5,652 nucleotides of DNA from Bacteroidales bacterium (lineage in GTDB: Bacteria > Bacteroidota > Bacteroidia > Bacteroidales > B18-G4): contig JAGLEK010000440.1 in the NCBI GenBank assembly GCA_023145125.1, forward strand, positions 1 to 5,652, in the 5' to 3' direction. Position numbers and translations under genes: made by a program. Below are positions 1 through 5,644 of the stretch, piece by piece; the stretch's first letter is position 1; each line of letters starts with the position of its first letter. Below the pieces are notes generated by a model. It was not told where the DNA came from. It made no database searches and was given only the letters and a program-made list of their open reading frames with translations.

Positions 1-851
1 GACAGGAGGAAGGCATTGGGCCCGCGCAGCACTTCCATCATGCTGACAGGGTTTTTGATCAGGAAATCCCATGCTTCCCCCTGTATGCCATACAGGTTCG
101 GATCGCCTGGGTTGAGCTGGACAGTAACAGAATCACCTTCTTTCATATAATTCACAATGCGCCTGATGATATGCCCTGCCTCCAGGCTGATGGAAGTCTC
201 AAAATCCCGGAATTGCTGAATATTCTTATCTGTTACGTATACTACTTCTTCCGGTACACATCTTATAACCAGGCCCAGGCCTGTGATAAGCAAAATGGCC
301 TGGTCGAGGCTTTCCTCATTATTCCTGGGGTTTTCATCCATATAATCGGAATCCAGGCCTGTTATCCGGGGTTCGGCAAGGCCCTGGTTCAGGTGTTCCA
401 GGACATCATCCATATCCAGTGAATCCTCTTCGATGTCATCTCTCATGAAAAAGCCATTCAAACTGGGTATACCACCGAAAAACAATTCTGCATTGTAATC
501 CAGCCTGTTCAGGGCGTAGAGGGCGTAAAACAATTCTTCAACAGTCTCATCGGTTGATGCAGCCCGCCCTTCCAGAATGCGGTACTCCATCGCCAGTACC
601 CCGATATATTCCCCGAGAGCCATGGTGGCATCTGTCCACTGTAAGATGCCTGAAACAGTATCGCGCACACTGGCAGGGGTGCTCATGCCCATCTCCGGCC
701 CGATGCCGATCATGAAGTCATTTCTTAGCCTCTCACGGTATTCCCAGTATTTTTCTTCGTTTTGCTGTGGCGTTTGCGCATAGATATCTCCGGCTGCTGT
801 GCTTAGCAGCAGTATAAAAAAGAGGGTGATATGTATATAGCGAAAGTTCAT
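1..851 (-). CDS. Secreted hypothetical protein, 3' part cut by window edge
   Basis: Reading the minus strand from the ATG at 851 gives 283 codons without a stop, running off the left edge, so the protein is longer than seen here. Residues 1-26 form a signal peptide: a basic start (MNFR), a hydrophobic core around residues 7-20, and a likely cleavage after YAQ, typical of Bacteroidota exported proteins. No lipobox cysteine is present. The mature part is acidic and mostly helical in appearance. Visible landmarks are a Leu/Tyr/Ala-rich stretch (about 78-120, including ALYALNRLD), a segment NGFFMRDD at 132-139, and a very acidic region at 138-150. I do not recognise a named family or any catalytic motif, so the function is unknown. 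The gene starts only 8 bp after the stop of the upstream permease, which suggests translation from the same transcript and a possible link to that transporter. The ATG choice is supported by the signal peptide directly following it. Confidence 0.85.
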   Translation of the reverse strand, partial: MNFRYIHITLFFILLLSTAAGDIYAQTPQQNEEKYWEYRERLRNDFMIGIGPEMGMSTPASVRDTVSGILQWTDATMALGEYIGVLAMEYRILEGRAASTDETVEELFYALYALNRLDYNAELFFGGIPSLNGFFMRDDIEEDSLDMDDVLEHLNQGLAEPRITGLDSDYMDENPRNNEESLDQAILLITGLGLVIRCVPEEVVYVTDKNIQQFRDFETSISLEAGHIIRRIVNYMKEGDSVTVQLNPGDPNLYGIQGEAWDFLIKNPVSMMEVLRGPNAFLL

Positions 852-859
852 TTTCAATA

Positions 860-2083
860 TTAGGTTTCGTCCCTCACAGCTACTGCCGGCTGAAGCTTGA
901 GTGCTTTCCTGGCCGGCCATATGGAGGCCAGCATGGCACCTATGATGACAATGATGCCCAGGAAGAAATAAAATGTCGTTTCAATGACCGGGAAAACATG
1001 GGCATTATAACCGAGGGCTTCAAAGCCTTCCGACCATGCTGCAAAGTTGATCCCATTACGGCGGGTGAGTGCGATGGTAGTCACAGAAAGTGCTACTCCA
1101 ATCACAGCGCCTGTGATCGACATAAATATCGTTTCCAGCATAATCATTCTGAATACCCGGCCCCGGTTCATGCCAATAGCCATAAGCATACCCAATTCCC
1201 GGGTACGCTCTATGATCACCATTAACATCACGTTAACAATACCGAAGGTGAGTGCAAGCAGGATGATCATTATGAGGATGAAGCCAAACTGGTCCATCAT
1301 TCCAACAATAGCCATAAGGGTAGGGGCCAGTTCTTTCCATGTTAATACACTCAATCCCGGAAATTCAGATTCAAGGGCTGCTTTGGCCTGGTTGATATCA
1401 ATATCTTTCTGATACCGGATGGCGACCTCAGATACGATAGTGCTGTCCTGGGCAACCATATTCTCTAATTGTCCGGTGAGAATAAAAACATTCATTTCAT
1501 CAAAAGCTGTATTGGAGGTCCGGAAAATGCCCTCGACACGGTATAAGCCCTGTGCAGTTTCCCCATCCAGGGCTGCAGTGGTGAGCACAATCTTTTTTCC
1601 GACCCCGCTTTTTAGGTGTTCGGACAGCTTGTAAGATATCACAATGGAGGGTATACGGGATGCCTTCTCAAAATATGTGCCTTCTGTCAGTTTATCATGT
1701 ATGGCGGTGACTTGCCTTTCCTTTGCCGGATCGATCCCATTGATCATCACCCCATTACCGGAATGCGCGGTGCTGGCCATACCTGTGGCTATACTCCTGA
1801 GACAGAATGACTCCACGTCATCATTACTTTCGAGGAATGACGAAATGCTTCCCGGGTCAGCGATGGCATATTCAATTGATTCATCTTCCAGGAATTTGGG
1901 ATTATGCAGTTGCATGTCAGAAATCTCATTCTCGATGGTGGCATCGACCTTCTGCTGCGTCATGCCATTCATCAGGGCGACCATGAACAGGCTGCCATAC
2001 AATCCAATTGCTGTGGCCAGGATGACCACCATGCTGCGGAGTTTGTTTCTCCAGACATTTCTCCATGCTATGGACCAGATCAT
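860..2083 (-). CDS. FtsX/MacB-type ABC transporter permease (second permease)
   Basis: 407 residues, full length for a LolC/LolE/MacB-like permease with four membrane segments. The N-terminus has the AWRNVWRNK-R pattern common to these permeases, then a membrane helix at about 18-40. A large extracytoplasmic domain (about 41-260, MacB periplasmic-core type) follows. Three C-terminal helices come at about 267-290, 315-340 and 370-390. The cytoplasmic loop ERTRELGMLMAIGMNRGRV (292-310) is the typical FtsX coupling motif facing the ATPase, and the ending WPARKAL-LQP-AVRDE (389-406) matches the usual family C-terminus. It lies 83 bp downstream of a paralogous permease, and the pair probably forms a heterodimer like LolC/LolE. 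The gap to that partner is filled by heptamer repeats, with no clear Shine-Dalgarno site before the ATG. The cargo is not readable from sequence; lipoprotein, lipid or other hydrophobic substrate is an inference from the neighbouring LolA-like gene. No symbol is assigned because orthology to lolC or lolE is not shown. Confidence 0.93.
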   Translation of the reverse strand: MIWSIAWRNVWRNKLRSMVVILATAIGLYGSLFMVALMNGMTQQKVDATIENEISDMQLHNPKFLEDESIEYAIADPGSISSFLESNDDVESFCLRSIATGMASTAHSGNGVMINGIDPAKERQVTAIHDKLTEGTYFEKASRIPSIVISYKLSEHLKSGVGKKIVLTTAALDGETAQGLYRVEGIFRTSNTAFDEMNVFILTGQLENMVAQDSTIVSEVAIRYQKDIDINQAKAALESEFPGLSVLTWKELAPTLMAIVGMMDQFGFILIMIILLALTFGIVNVMLMVIIERTRELGMLMAIGMNRGRVFRMIMLETIFMSITGAVIGVALSVTTIALTRRNGINFAAWSEGFEALGYNAHVFPVIETTFYFFLGIIVIIGAMLASIWPARKALKLQPAVAVRDET

Positions 2084-2091
2084 ATCTTTAG

Positions 2092-2119
2092 GTTTTGAGT
2101 GTTGGGTGTTGGGTTTTGG
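2092..2119. repeat. Heptamer tandem array GTGTTGG (4 units)
   Basis: Plus-strand units are GTTTTGA, GTGTTGG, GTGTTGG and GTTTTGG, period 7, in the gap between the two permease genes just upstream of the second permease's start. Three GGG tracts at 7-base spacing occur, one short of a standard G-quadruplex. The same 17-base string (2098-2114) recurs at 4950-4966. Confidence 0.85.
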
Positions 2120-2125
2120 GTGAAA

Positions 2126-2167
2126 TACATTGTATACTGTATATTGTATATTGTAAACTGTATATTC
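2126..2167. repeat. Heptamer tandem array TATAYTG (6 units)
   Basis: TACATTG, TATACTG, TATATTG, TATATTG, TAAACTG and TATATTC follow one another with strict period 7. The array lies six bases from the GTGTTGG array and its last base is part of the first permease's stop codon. Together the two arrays fill nearly all of the 83-bp gap between the permeases. No promoter consensus was found in this gap on the minus strand. Confidence 0.85.
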
Positions 2168-3387
2168 TAATGTCCCCGGATCGCTTTTAATACATTAAAC
2201 CGCTGTATCACGATCAGTGGATATAAAACTGCGATGGATGTCAGTACCAGGATCACGATCGCCTGATTATAATAAATCGCCAGATCCATGGAAAAAGGCA
2301 TTACCGGCTCCACATTCATGTCGATCATGGCCTTTGCCGCCTCACCTGTCAGCCGGATCGGATTCAGATAAAAATAATACATCAGAGGTGTGGCCAGCGC
2401 AATACCAGCCAATACACCGATCAGGGCAATGTATATTGTCTCGATAAAAATAATTATCCCGAGTTTGTGCCTTTGCATGCCCACCGACACCATCACGCCG
2501 AATTCGCGCTTGCGCTCCAGGGTCATCATCATCATGGTGCCCAGTATGCCGAAACCAACTACAATGTAAAGTATCCCCAGCATAAACATCCCGCTGATAT
2601 TGTCACTTTCGATGCCCTGCACTACTTCGGGATTCATCTCCCGCCACTCCATGATCTCATAATCCGGACCGATCTTTTCCCTGACAGCAGTAGTGTCAGT
2701 AGCAAGTTTCTTCGGATCATGGAGCATGATAGATATGGAAGTCATCATGTTCGGGGCACCATATAAATATTGGGCTTGTGTCAGGTCCATGTATAACAAT
2801 TTGTTGTTCATGGCAGTTGAGGGGAAACTGATGATCCCCCTGACGGGATATACTCCGGCTGCGGTAGCACCATGATATCCCTGGCTAATGAGGGTGATGG
2901 TATCGCCTACCCCAAGTTTCAGGAATTTGGCCAGGTTGACCACCACAAGTACCCCATCATCACCTTTTTTAAGATACTCCCCTTCAATTACTCGTTTTTC
3001 CAGTCCGCTGGCTTCGCTTTCAATTTCAGGGCTTGTTCCGATCACAGCAATGCCTTTGGTATGTGAACCGGCAGATCCCAGGGCAAAAGATTCCAGCCTT
3101 GGAACGCTCAGACTGATGTTGGGAATTCCCTTGAGGGCATCCATTATTCCATCATCACTGAAAATGTTGTTGATGGTCTTATCATCCCAGTACCCTTTTT
3201 GATGGATCTGGATATAACCGGTGGTGTTTTTGATCGTATTCTCCTCCATGGCGCCATATGAACCGAGTTGCATAGAGCGCATGAGCAGGGCCAGGAAGAC
3301 GGCGAAGAATACGGATGATACGGTAATGATCGTCCTTTTCTTATTTCGCCAGAGGTTTCGCCAGGCTATTTTGAAGTATTGTTTCAT
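2167..3387 (-). CDS. FtsX/MacB-type ABC transporter permease (first permease)
   Basis: 406 residues with the same architecture as the next permease. It begins with the AWRNLWRNKKRT motif (8-19), then a membrane helix at about 18-38. An extracytoplasmic domain follows at about 39-262, containing the usual switch from an N-terminal half to a KFLKLGVGDTITL (154-166) barrel-like segment. C-terminal helices lie at about 266-288, 309-335 and 375-394. The coupling loop ERKREFGVMVSVGMQ (291-305) marks it as an FtsX-domain protein. A methionine run (MMMM, 285-288) sits at the end of the second helix. It starts 21 bp after the LolA-like gene, so the two are almost certainly co-transcribed. The stop codon TAG overlaps by one base a tandem heptamer array that fills the gap to the second permease. 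The likely role is one half of a permease heterodimer that extracts a substrate from the outer face of the inner membrane using an ATPase not present in the window. Confidence 0.93.
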   Translation of the reverse strand: MKQYFKIAWRNLWRNKKRTIITVSSVFFAVFLALLMRSMQLGSYGAMEENTIKNTTGYIQIHQKGYWDDKTINNIFSDDGIMDALKGIPNISLSVPRLESFALGSAGSHTKGIAVIGTSPEIESEASGLEKRVIEGEYLKKGDDGVLVVVNLAKFLKLGVGDTITLISQGYHGATAAGVYPVRGIISFPSTAMNNKLLYMDLTQAQYLYGAPNMMTSISIMLHDPKKLATDTTAVREKIGPDYEIMEWREMNPEVVQGIESDNISGMFMLGILYIVVGFGILGTMMMMTLERKREFGVMVSVGMQRHKLGIIIFIETIYIALIGVLAGIALATPLMYYFYLNPIRLTGEAAKAMIDMNVEPVMPFSMDLAIYYNQAIVILVLTSIAVLYPLIVIQRFNVLKAIRGH

Positions 3388-3408
3388 GACGGATTGTTTT
3401 TTCAGCTG

Positions 3409-4173
3409 CTACCTTATTTTTTTCATGTTCTGCTGTGAGAAAAATGATTCTTTTATGTCGACATTGAAATCATTTTCAGTGATTTCGATAATGGTCTGGT
3501 TGCCCGGGTCATCGATAGGTGTCATGACCATCTTTGCCGGCAGCTTCCTGTCGGAGAATTGCCTGATATCGGAACTTTCCTGGCGGTTTATCAATACATC
3601 GTCTTCATCATAGAATTCGAGCTTGAGCTGGTAGAACTCCTCTTTTGATATCCATGCCAGCACCTTTCCCCATACGACGGGGGCATCGGGCTTGGGGATG
3701 AGTTCCAGCTTATAGCAGTTCAGTCCTTCCACCACTTCCTCCCCAAGGATCTGGTGAGTGTACTGGTTCACGTATGAGTTCATCTTTACCAGGTCGTCAT
3801 TGGTGAAATCAGAGCCCATCCACGACTGGCTCATCATTGATGGGGGGATCTTGATCATCTTGCTGATAGACGGCATCCAGTTCCACATGTCGGTCTCCCT
3901 TTTCAGGAATGTCTGGCCTTTATCTTTCACAGGATCAGTGATCAGGATGAGATAATACTCATCTCCCATTGACCAGCTCTTCATGCTCACCTCCCGCGAC
4001 CATGATGGCCTTACAACGGTCATTTTCATGACTCCTATACTCGATTTGCCATTCACTTTGTCAGTTGCTTTCTGAATTATCTCAGTAGCAGTAAGCTCTT
4101 GTGAATAAACTTGACTTCCGGGTATTGCAGCGAATACCAGCGCCAGGATGATGATTGTTGTTGTTATTTTCAT
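3409..4173 (-). CDS. LolA-like outer membrane lipoprotein-sorting protein (periplasmic carrier)
   Basis: 254 residues with an N-terminal signal peptide (basic start, hydrophobic core 5-17, likely cleavage after VYS near residue 24), so it is exported to the periplasm. The mature part resembles the LolA-like 'outer membrane lipoprotein-sorting protein' family (Pfam LolA_like, PF17131 from memory). Landmarks are the start with ATEIIQKA (29-36), a strand-rich region, the segment KGQTFLKRE-DMWNWMPS (85-102), the MIKIPPSMM-QSWMGSDFTNDDLV stretch (106-129), and a C-terminal LPAKMVMTPID (211-221). These proteins adopt a half-barrel that can hold an acyl chain, and they are often encoded beside ABC or RND/MMPL-type exporters. 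The position directly before two FtsX-type permeases, with 21 bp spacing, supports a carrier role for cargo released by that transporter. True LolA function for lipoproteins is not established by sequence. A hairpin-forming repeat lies upstream, between it and the regulator gene. Confidence 0.9.
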   Translation of the reverse strand: MKITTTIIILALVFAAIPGSQVYSQELTATEIIQKATDKVNGKSSIGVMKMTVVRPSWSREVSMKSWSMGDEYYLILITDPVKDKGQTFLKRETDMWNWMPSISKMIKIPPSMMSQSWMGSDFTNDDLVKMNSYVNQYTHQILGEEVVEGLNCYKLELIPKPDAPVVWGKVLAWISKEEFYQLKLEFYDEDDVLINRQESSDIRQFSDRKLPAKMVMTPIDDPGNQTIIEITENDFNVDIKESFFSQQNMKKIR

Positions 4174-4198
4174 TGTTAAATTGTTTCATATTTATAAA

Positions 4199-4280
4199 AG
4201 TGCCTAGAGTGCCTAAAGTGTCTAAAGTGAGCTAAAGTTATTCAACTTCAAACTTTAGCTCACTCCAAACTCTAGGCACT
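4199..4280. repeat. Nonamer tandem repeat folded as a large imperfect hairpin
   Basis: On the plus strand, AGTGCCTAG (4199), AGTGCCTAA (4208), AGTGTCTAA (4217) and AGTGAGCTAA (4226) are near-identical tandem units of 9-10 bp. Complementary copies follow. The inner arm 4226-4239 pairs perfectly over 14 bp with 4251-4264, leaving an 11-base loop. The outer arm 4199-4210 pairs perfectly over 12 bp with 4269-4280. The two stems are separated by an uneven internal loop of about 16 and 4 bases. The element sits between the regulator and the LolA-like gene and includes the last codons of the regulator. In RNA it could act as an attenuator, a processing site or a weak terminator. On the minus strand only four T follow the hairpin, so classic intrinsic termination is doubtful. 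Confidence 0.85.
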
Positions 4281-4859
4281 ACTCTTATGTCCAAACTTTT
4301 CAATGACCGTTTCTTTCACCTTCTCAAGCGGGAATATTTCCGGGTTAAGCAGGTAGTTAATCCCGATACCATCCATGAGAGCACCAAACAGCATAGCTTC
4401 CGCCATGGGATCCTCTACTCCTTGCTTTTCGTAATATTCAAGCAAAAGCTGCAGGGAATCCATAATTACCTGTTGATATCTTTCCTGTACCATCTCATAG
4501 ATCACCGGTTGCATCATTATGCTGAAATACAGCTTCCAGTATGTTGGGTTTTTAATGAGTGTATCAAATGCCCTGTTTACGAAAAAGTCAAATTCGTTAG
4601 TGGTGAGTACTCCGTCCTTGTTGGGGTCTAAAAATTCGAACAGAGTACTCATTCCTTTTTCAAATATCGCTGTGATCAGATCCTCTTTACTGTCGAAATA
4701 GTTATACATCAAACCCTTCGAAATGTCTGCACTCCCGGCGATCTTGCTGATAGAGGTATTATGATAACCCTCGTTTGCAAAGAGTTCCAGAGCGGCATCC
4801 ATGATCCGGCTTCGCTTTTCTTCCCTTAACTTTTTAAATTGTTCCGGTGTTCTGGGCAT
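4272..4859 (-). CDS. TetR/AcrR-family transcriptional regulator with EF-hand-like loop
   Basis: 195 residues, usual length for TetR repressors. The N-terminal DNA-binding domain spans about 16-62: helix RIMDAALELFANEGY (18-32), then the helix-turn-helix TSISKIAGSADISKGLMYNYF (35-55) and SKEDLI (57-62), a near-consensus TetR pattern. The remaining helices form the ligand and dimer domain. Residues 78-89 (DPNKDGVLTTNE) match the canonical EF-hand loop, with acidic or polar ligands at loop positions 1, 3, 5 and 12, Gly at 6 and Leu at 8, and helical flanks; this is unusual for TetR proteins. The gene is first in the minus-strand cluster and is divergent from the isomerase gene. A near-palindrome over its own predicted promoter suggests autorepression, and it probably also controls the downstream transport genes. 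The final codons AGT GCC TAG (Ser-Ala-stop) are one unit of the nonamer repeat downstream, so the original C-terminus may have been altered by repeat insertion. The inducer is unknown. Confidence 0.95.
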   Translation of the reverse strand: MPRTPEQFKKLREEKRSRIMDAALELFANEGYHNTSISKIAGSADISKGLMYNYFDSKEDLITAIFEKGMSTLFEFLDPNKDGVLTTNEFDFFVNRAFDTLIKNPTYWKLYFSIMMQPVIYEMVQERYQQVIMDSLQLLLEYYEKQGVEDPMAEAMLFGALMDGIGINYLLNPEIFPLEKVKETVIEKFGHKSSA

Positions 4860-4865
4860 GGTTTA

Positions 4866-4885
4866 TTGACTGAACGTTTGGTCAA
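4866..4885. promoter_or_regulatory. Putative TetR-type operator upstream of the regulator gene
   Basis: TTGACTGAACGTTTGGTCAA is an inverted repeat with 8 of 10 matching positions per half, centred on AACGTT. Size, symmetry and the TGAC...GTCA ends are like operators of many TetR-family repressors. It starts 6 bp upstream of the regulator's ATG, overlaps the predicted -7 element by 3 bp and covers the expected transcription start, so a bound dimer would block the promoter. The role is inferred from symmetry and position. Confidence 0.65.
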
Positions 4886-4915
4886 AGATAAAACAATAAA
4901 ATGACACAAATCAAG
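4883..4915 (-). promoter_or_regulatory. Predicted Bacteroidetes-type promoter for the regulator gene
   Basis: On the minus strand TATCTTTG (4890-4883) matches the -7 consensus TAnnTTTG exactly. A CTTG (4915-4912) lies 21 bases upstream as a partial -33 TTTG element; a full TTTG at 4910-4907 is closer, with a 16-base spacer. Transcription would begin near 4876-4878, inside the palindrome, leaving a leader of roughly 17-20 bases before the ATG. Confidence 0.55.
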
Positions 4916-4950
4916 CTTTTTCTTATTTTTTTTTACCACATGCAAAAAAA

Positions 4951-5004
4951 GTGTTGGGTGTTGGGTGTTGGGTTGGTTAACGGTTAACAGTTGACGGTTG
5001 ACGG
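4951..5004. repeat. Two adjacent heptamer arrays: GTGTTGG x3 and TTRACRG x4
   Basis: GTGTTGG occurs three times perfectly (4951-4971), followed by a partial GTTGG, then TTAACGG, TTAACAG, TTGACGG and TTGACGG (4977-5004). Both arrays have period 7. They lie in the divergent region between the TetR and isomerase genes, upstream of both predicted promoters. Confidence 0.88.
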
Positions 5005-5052
5005 TCTTTGTGATGCTTGGTGTATCCTTTGTGGCATCCTTTGCGTCCTTTG
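5005..5052. repeat. CCTTTG-rich degenerate repeat array
   Basis: CCTTTG begins at 5026, 5038 and 5047, with related TCTTTG at 5005 and GCTTGG at 5015, so units are 9-12 bases apart. The array ends in TGTGGTAAAA just before the isomerase -7 element. Similar CTTTGCG/CTTTGTGG strings are, from memory, common between genes in Bacteroidota genomes; this was not checked. Confidence 0.7.
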
Positions 5053-5073
5053 TGGTAAAATAATCTAAATTTG
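5040..5073 (+). promoter_or_regulatory. Predicted Bacteroidetes-type promoter for the isomerase gene
   Basis: TAAATTTG at 5066-5073 matches the -7 consensus TAnnTTTG exactly. TTTG at 5040-5043 lies 22 bases upstream as a candidate -33 element, near the usual 19-21 base spacing. It belongs to a CCTTTG-rich repeat array. The transcription start would be near 5080, giving a short A/T-rich leader to the ATG at 5093. Confidence 0.55.
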
Positions 5074-5092
5074 CTTTTGAATATATCTTAAA

Positions 5093-5614
5093 ATGGTAAT
5101 AGAAAAAGTAATCCTGGTAGATAAGCAAGATAAGGAAGTTGGCACGATGGAGAAGATCGAGGCCCATGAAAAGGCATTGCTGCACAGGGCATTTTCCATT
5201 TTTGTATTCAATGATGCGGGGCAGATGATGCTGCAAAGAAGGGCATTGTCGAAATATCATTCACCCGGTTTATGGACCAACAGCTGCTGCAGCCATCCCC
5301 GCCCGGGGGAAAGCCTTGAAGAAGCCACCCGGCGCCGGATCGTTGAGGAGATGGGCTTTGCATGTGAGATGTATGAAGTGTTCAGCTTTATCTACAAGGC
5401 AGCATTCGACCACGGCCTTACAGAACACGAGCTGGATCATGTATTTATGGGCATACATAACGGTGACCCTCTCATTAACCCCGAAGAAGTTGAAGAATGG
5501 AAGTGGATCGATGTTGAAGACTTGCTGAAGGATATTGATCAGTTTCCTGATAAATACACAGTGTGGTTCAAGATCGCATTGGAGGAAATGGGGGATAGGG
5601 GATATCTTAGGTAA
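5093..5614 (+). CDS. idi: Isopentenyl-diphosphate delta-isomerase, type I (Nudix fold)
   Basis: 173 residues; interconverts isopentenyl diphosphate and dimethylallyl diphosphate in the cytoplasm, feeding isoprenoid synthesis (quinones, carriers, carotenoids). The type I family signature is complete: metal-binding His25 and His31 in EAHEKALLHRAFS, the active-site segment WTNSCCSHP (61-69) with catalytic Cys66 and metal-binding His68, the Nudix-like GESLEEATRRRIVEEMG (72-88) with Glu86, and the catalytic Glu pair in TEHELDH (Glu111 and Glu113). Residue roles are assigned by comparison with the E. coli enzyme from memory. The first ATG is preceded by an A/T-rich leader and a matching -7 element, without a Shine-Dalgarno site, as usual in Bacteroidota. 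It stands alone on the plus strand, divergent from the TetR gene. The C-terminal codons contain a perfect GGGGATA doublet (5591-5604), and a GATGCTG array begins 3 bases after the stop, so the C-terminal residues may derive from repeat sequence. Confidence 0.95.
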   Translation: MVIEKVILVDKQDKEVGTMEKIEAHEKALLHRAFSIFVFNDAGQMMLQRRALSKYHSPGLWTNSCCSHPRPGESLEEATRRRIVEEMGFACEMYEVFSFIYKAAFDHGLTEHELDHVFMGIHNGDPLINPEEVEEWKWIDVEDLLKDIDQFPDKYTVWFKIALEEMGDRGYLR

Positions 5615-5616
5615 TA

Positions 5617-5644
5617 GATGCTGGATGCTGGATGCTGGATGCTG
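5617..5644. repeat. Perfect heptamer tandem array GATGCTG x4
   Basis: Four identical GATGCTG units begin 3 bases after the isomerase stop codon. The window ends 8 bases later, so any transcription terminator or further repeats lie outside it. No terminator hairpin is visible here. Confidence 0.92.

Noticed and set aside
171..783. Plus-strand ORFs at 171-422 and 577-783
   Set aside because: They are antisense to the open secreted-protein frame that covers 851 to 1 with a proper signal peptide and no stops.
2104..2120. G-quadruplex
   Set aside because: Only three GGG tracts are present here, and only three plus one GG at 4956-4976; a four-tract motif is not met.
1644..2123. Plus-strand ORF of 159 codons
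   Set aside because: It is antisense to the second permease, which has strong family motifs throughout; the plus-strand translation shows no recognisable domain.
4199..4280. Strong intrinsic terminator after the TetR gene
   Set aside because: The stem is long, but the minus-strand T tract after it is only four bases and the stems are not GC-rich, so it is listed as a repeat hairpin of uncertain role.
4951..5052. Possible CRISPR array
   Set aside because: Units are 7-12 bases and contiguous, with no 20-40 base repeats separated by unique spacers and no cas genes nearby.
4826..5260. Minus-strand ORF of 144 codons across the divergent intergenic region
   Set aside because: It overlaps the start of the TetR gene, the repeats and the isomerase 5' end. 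Its residues mirror repeat sequence (for example NTQHPT) and show no domain; the isomerase frame is clearly the real one.
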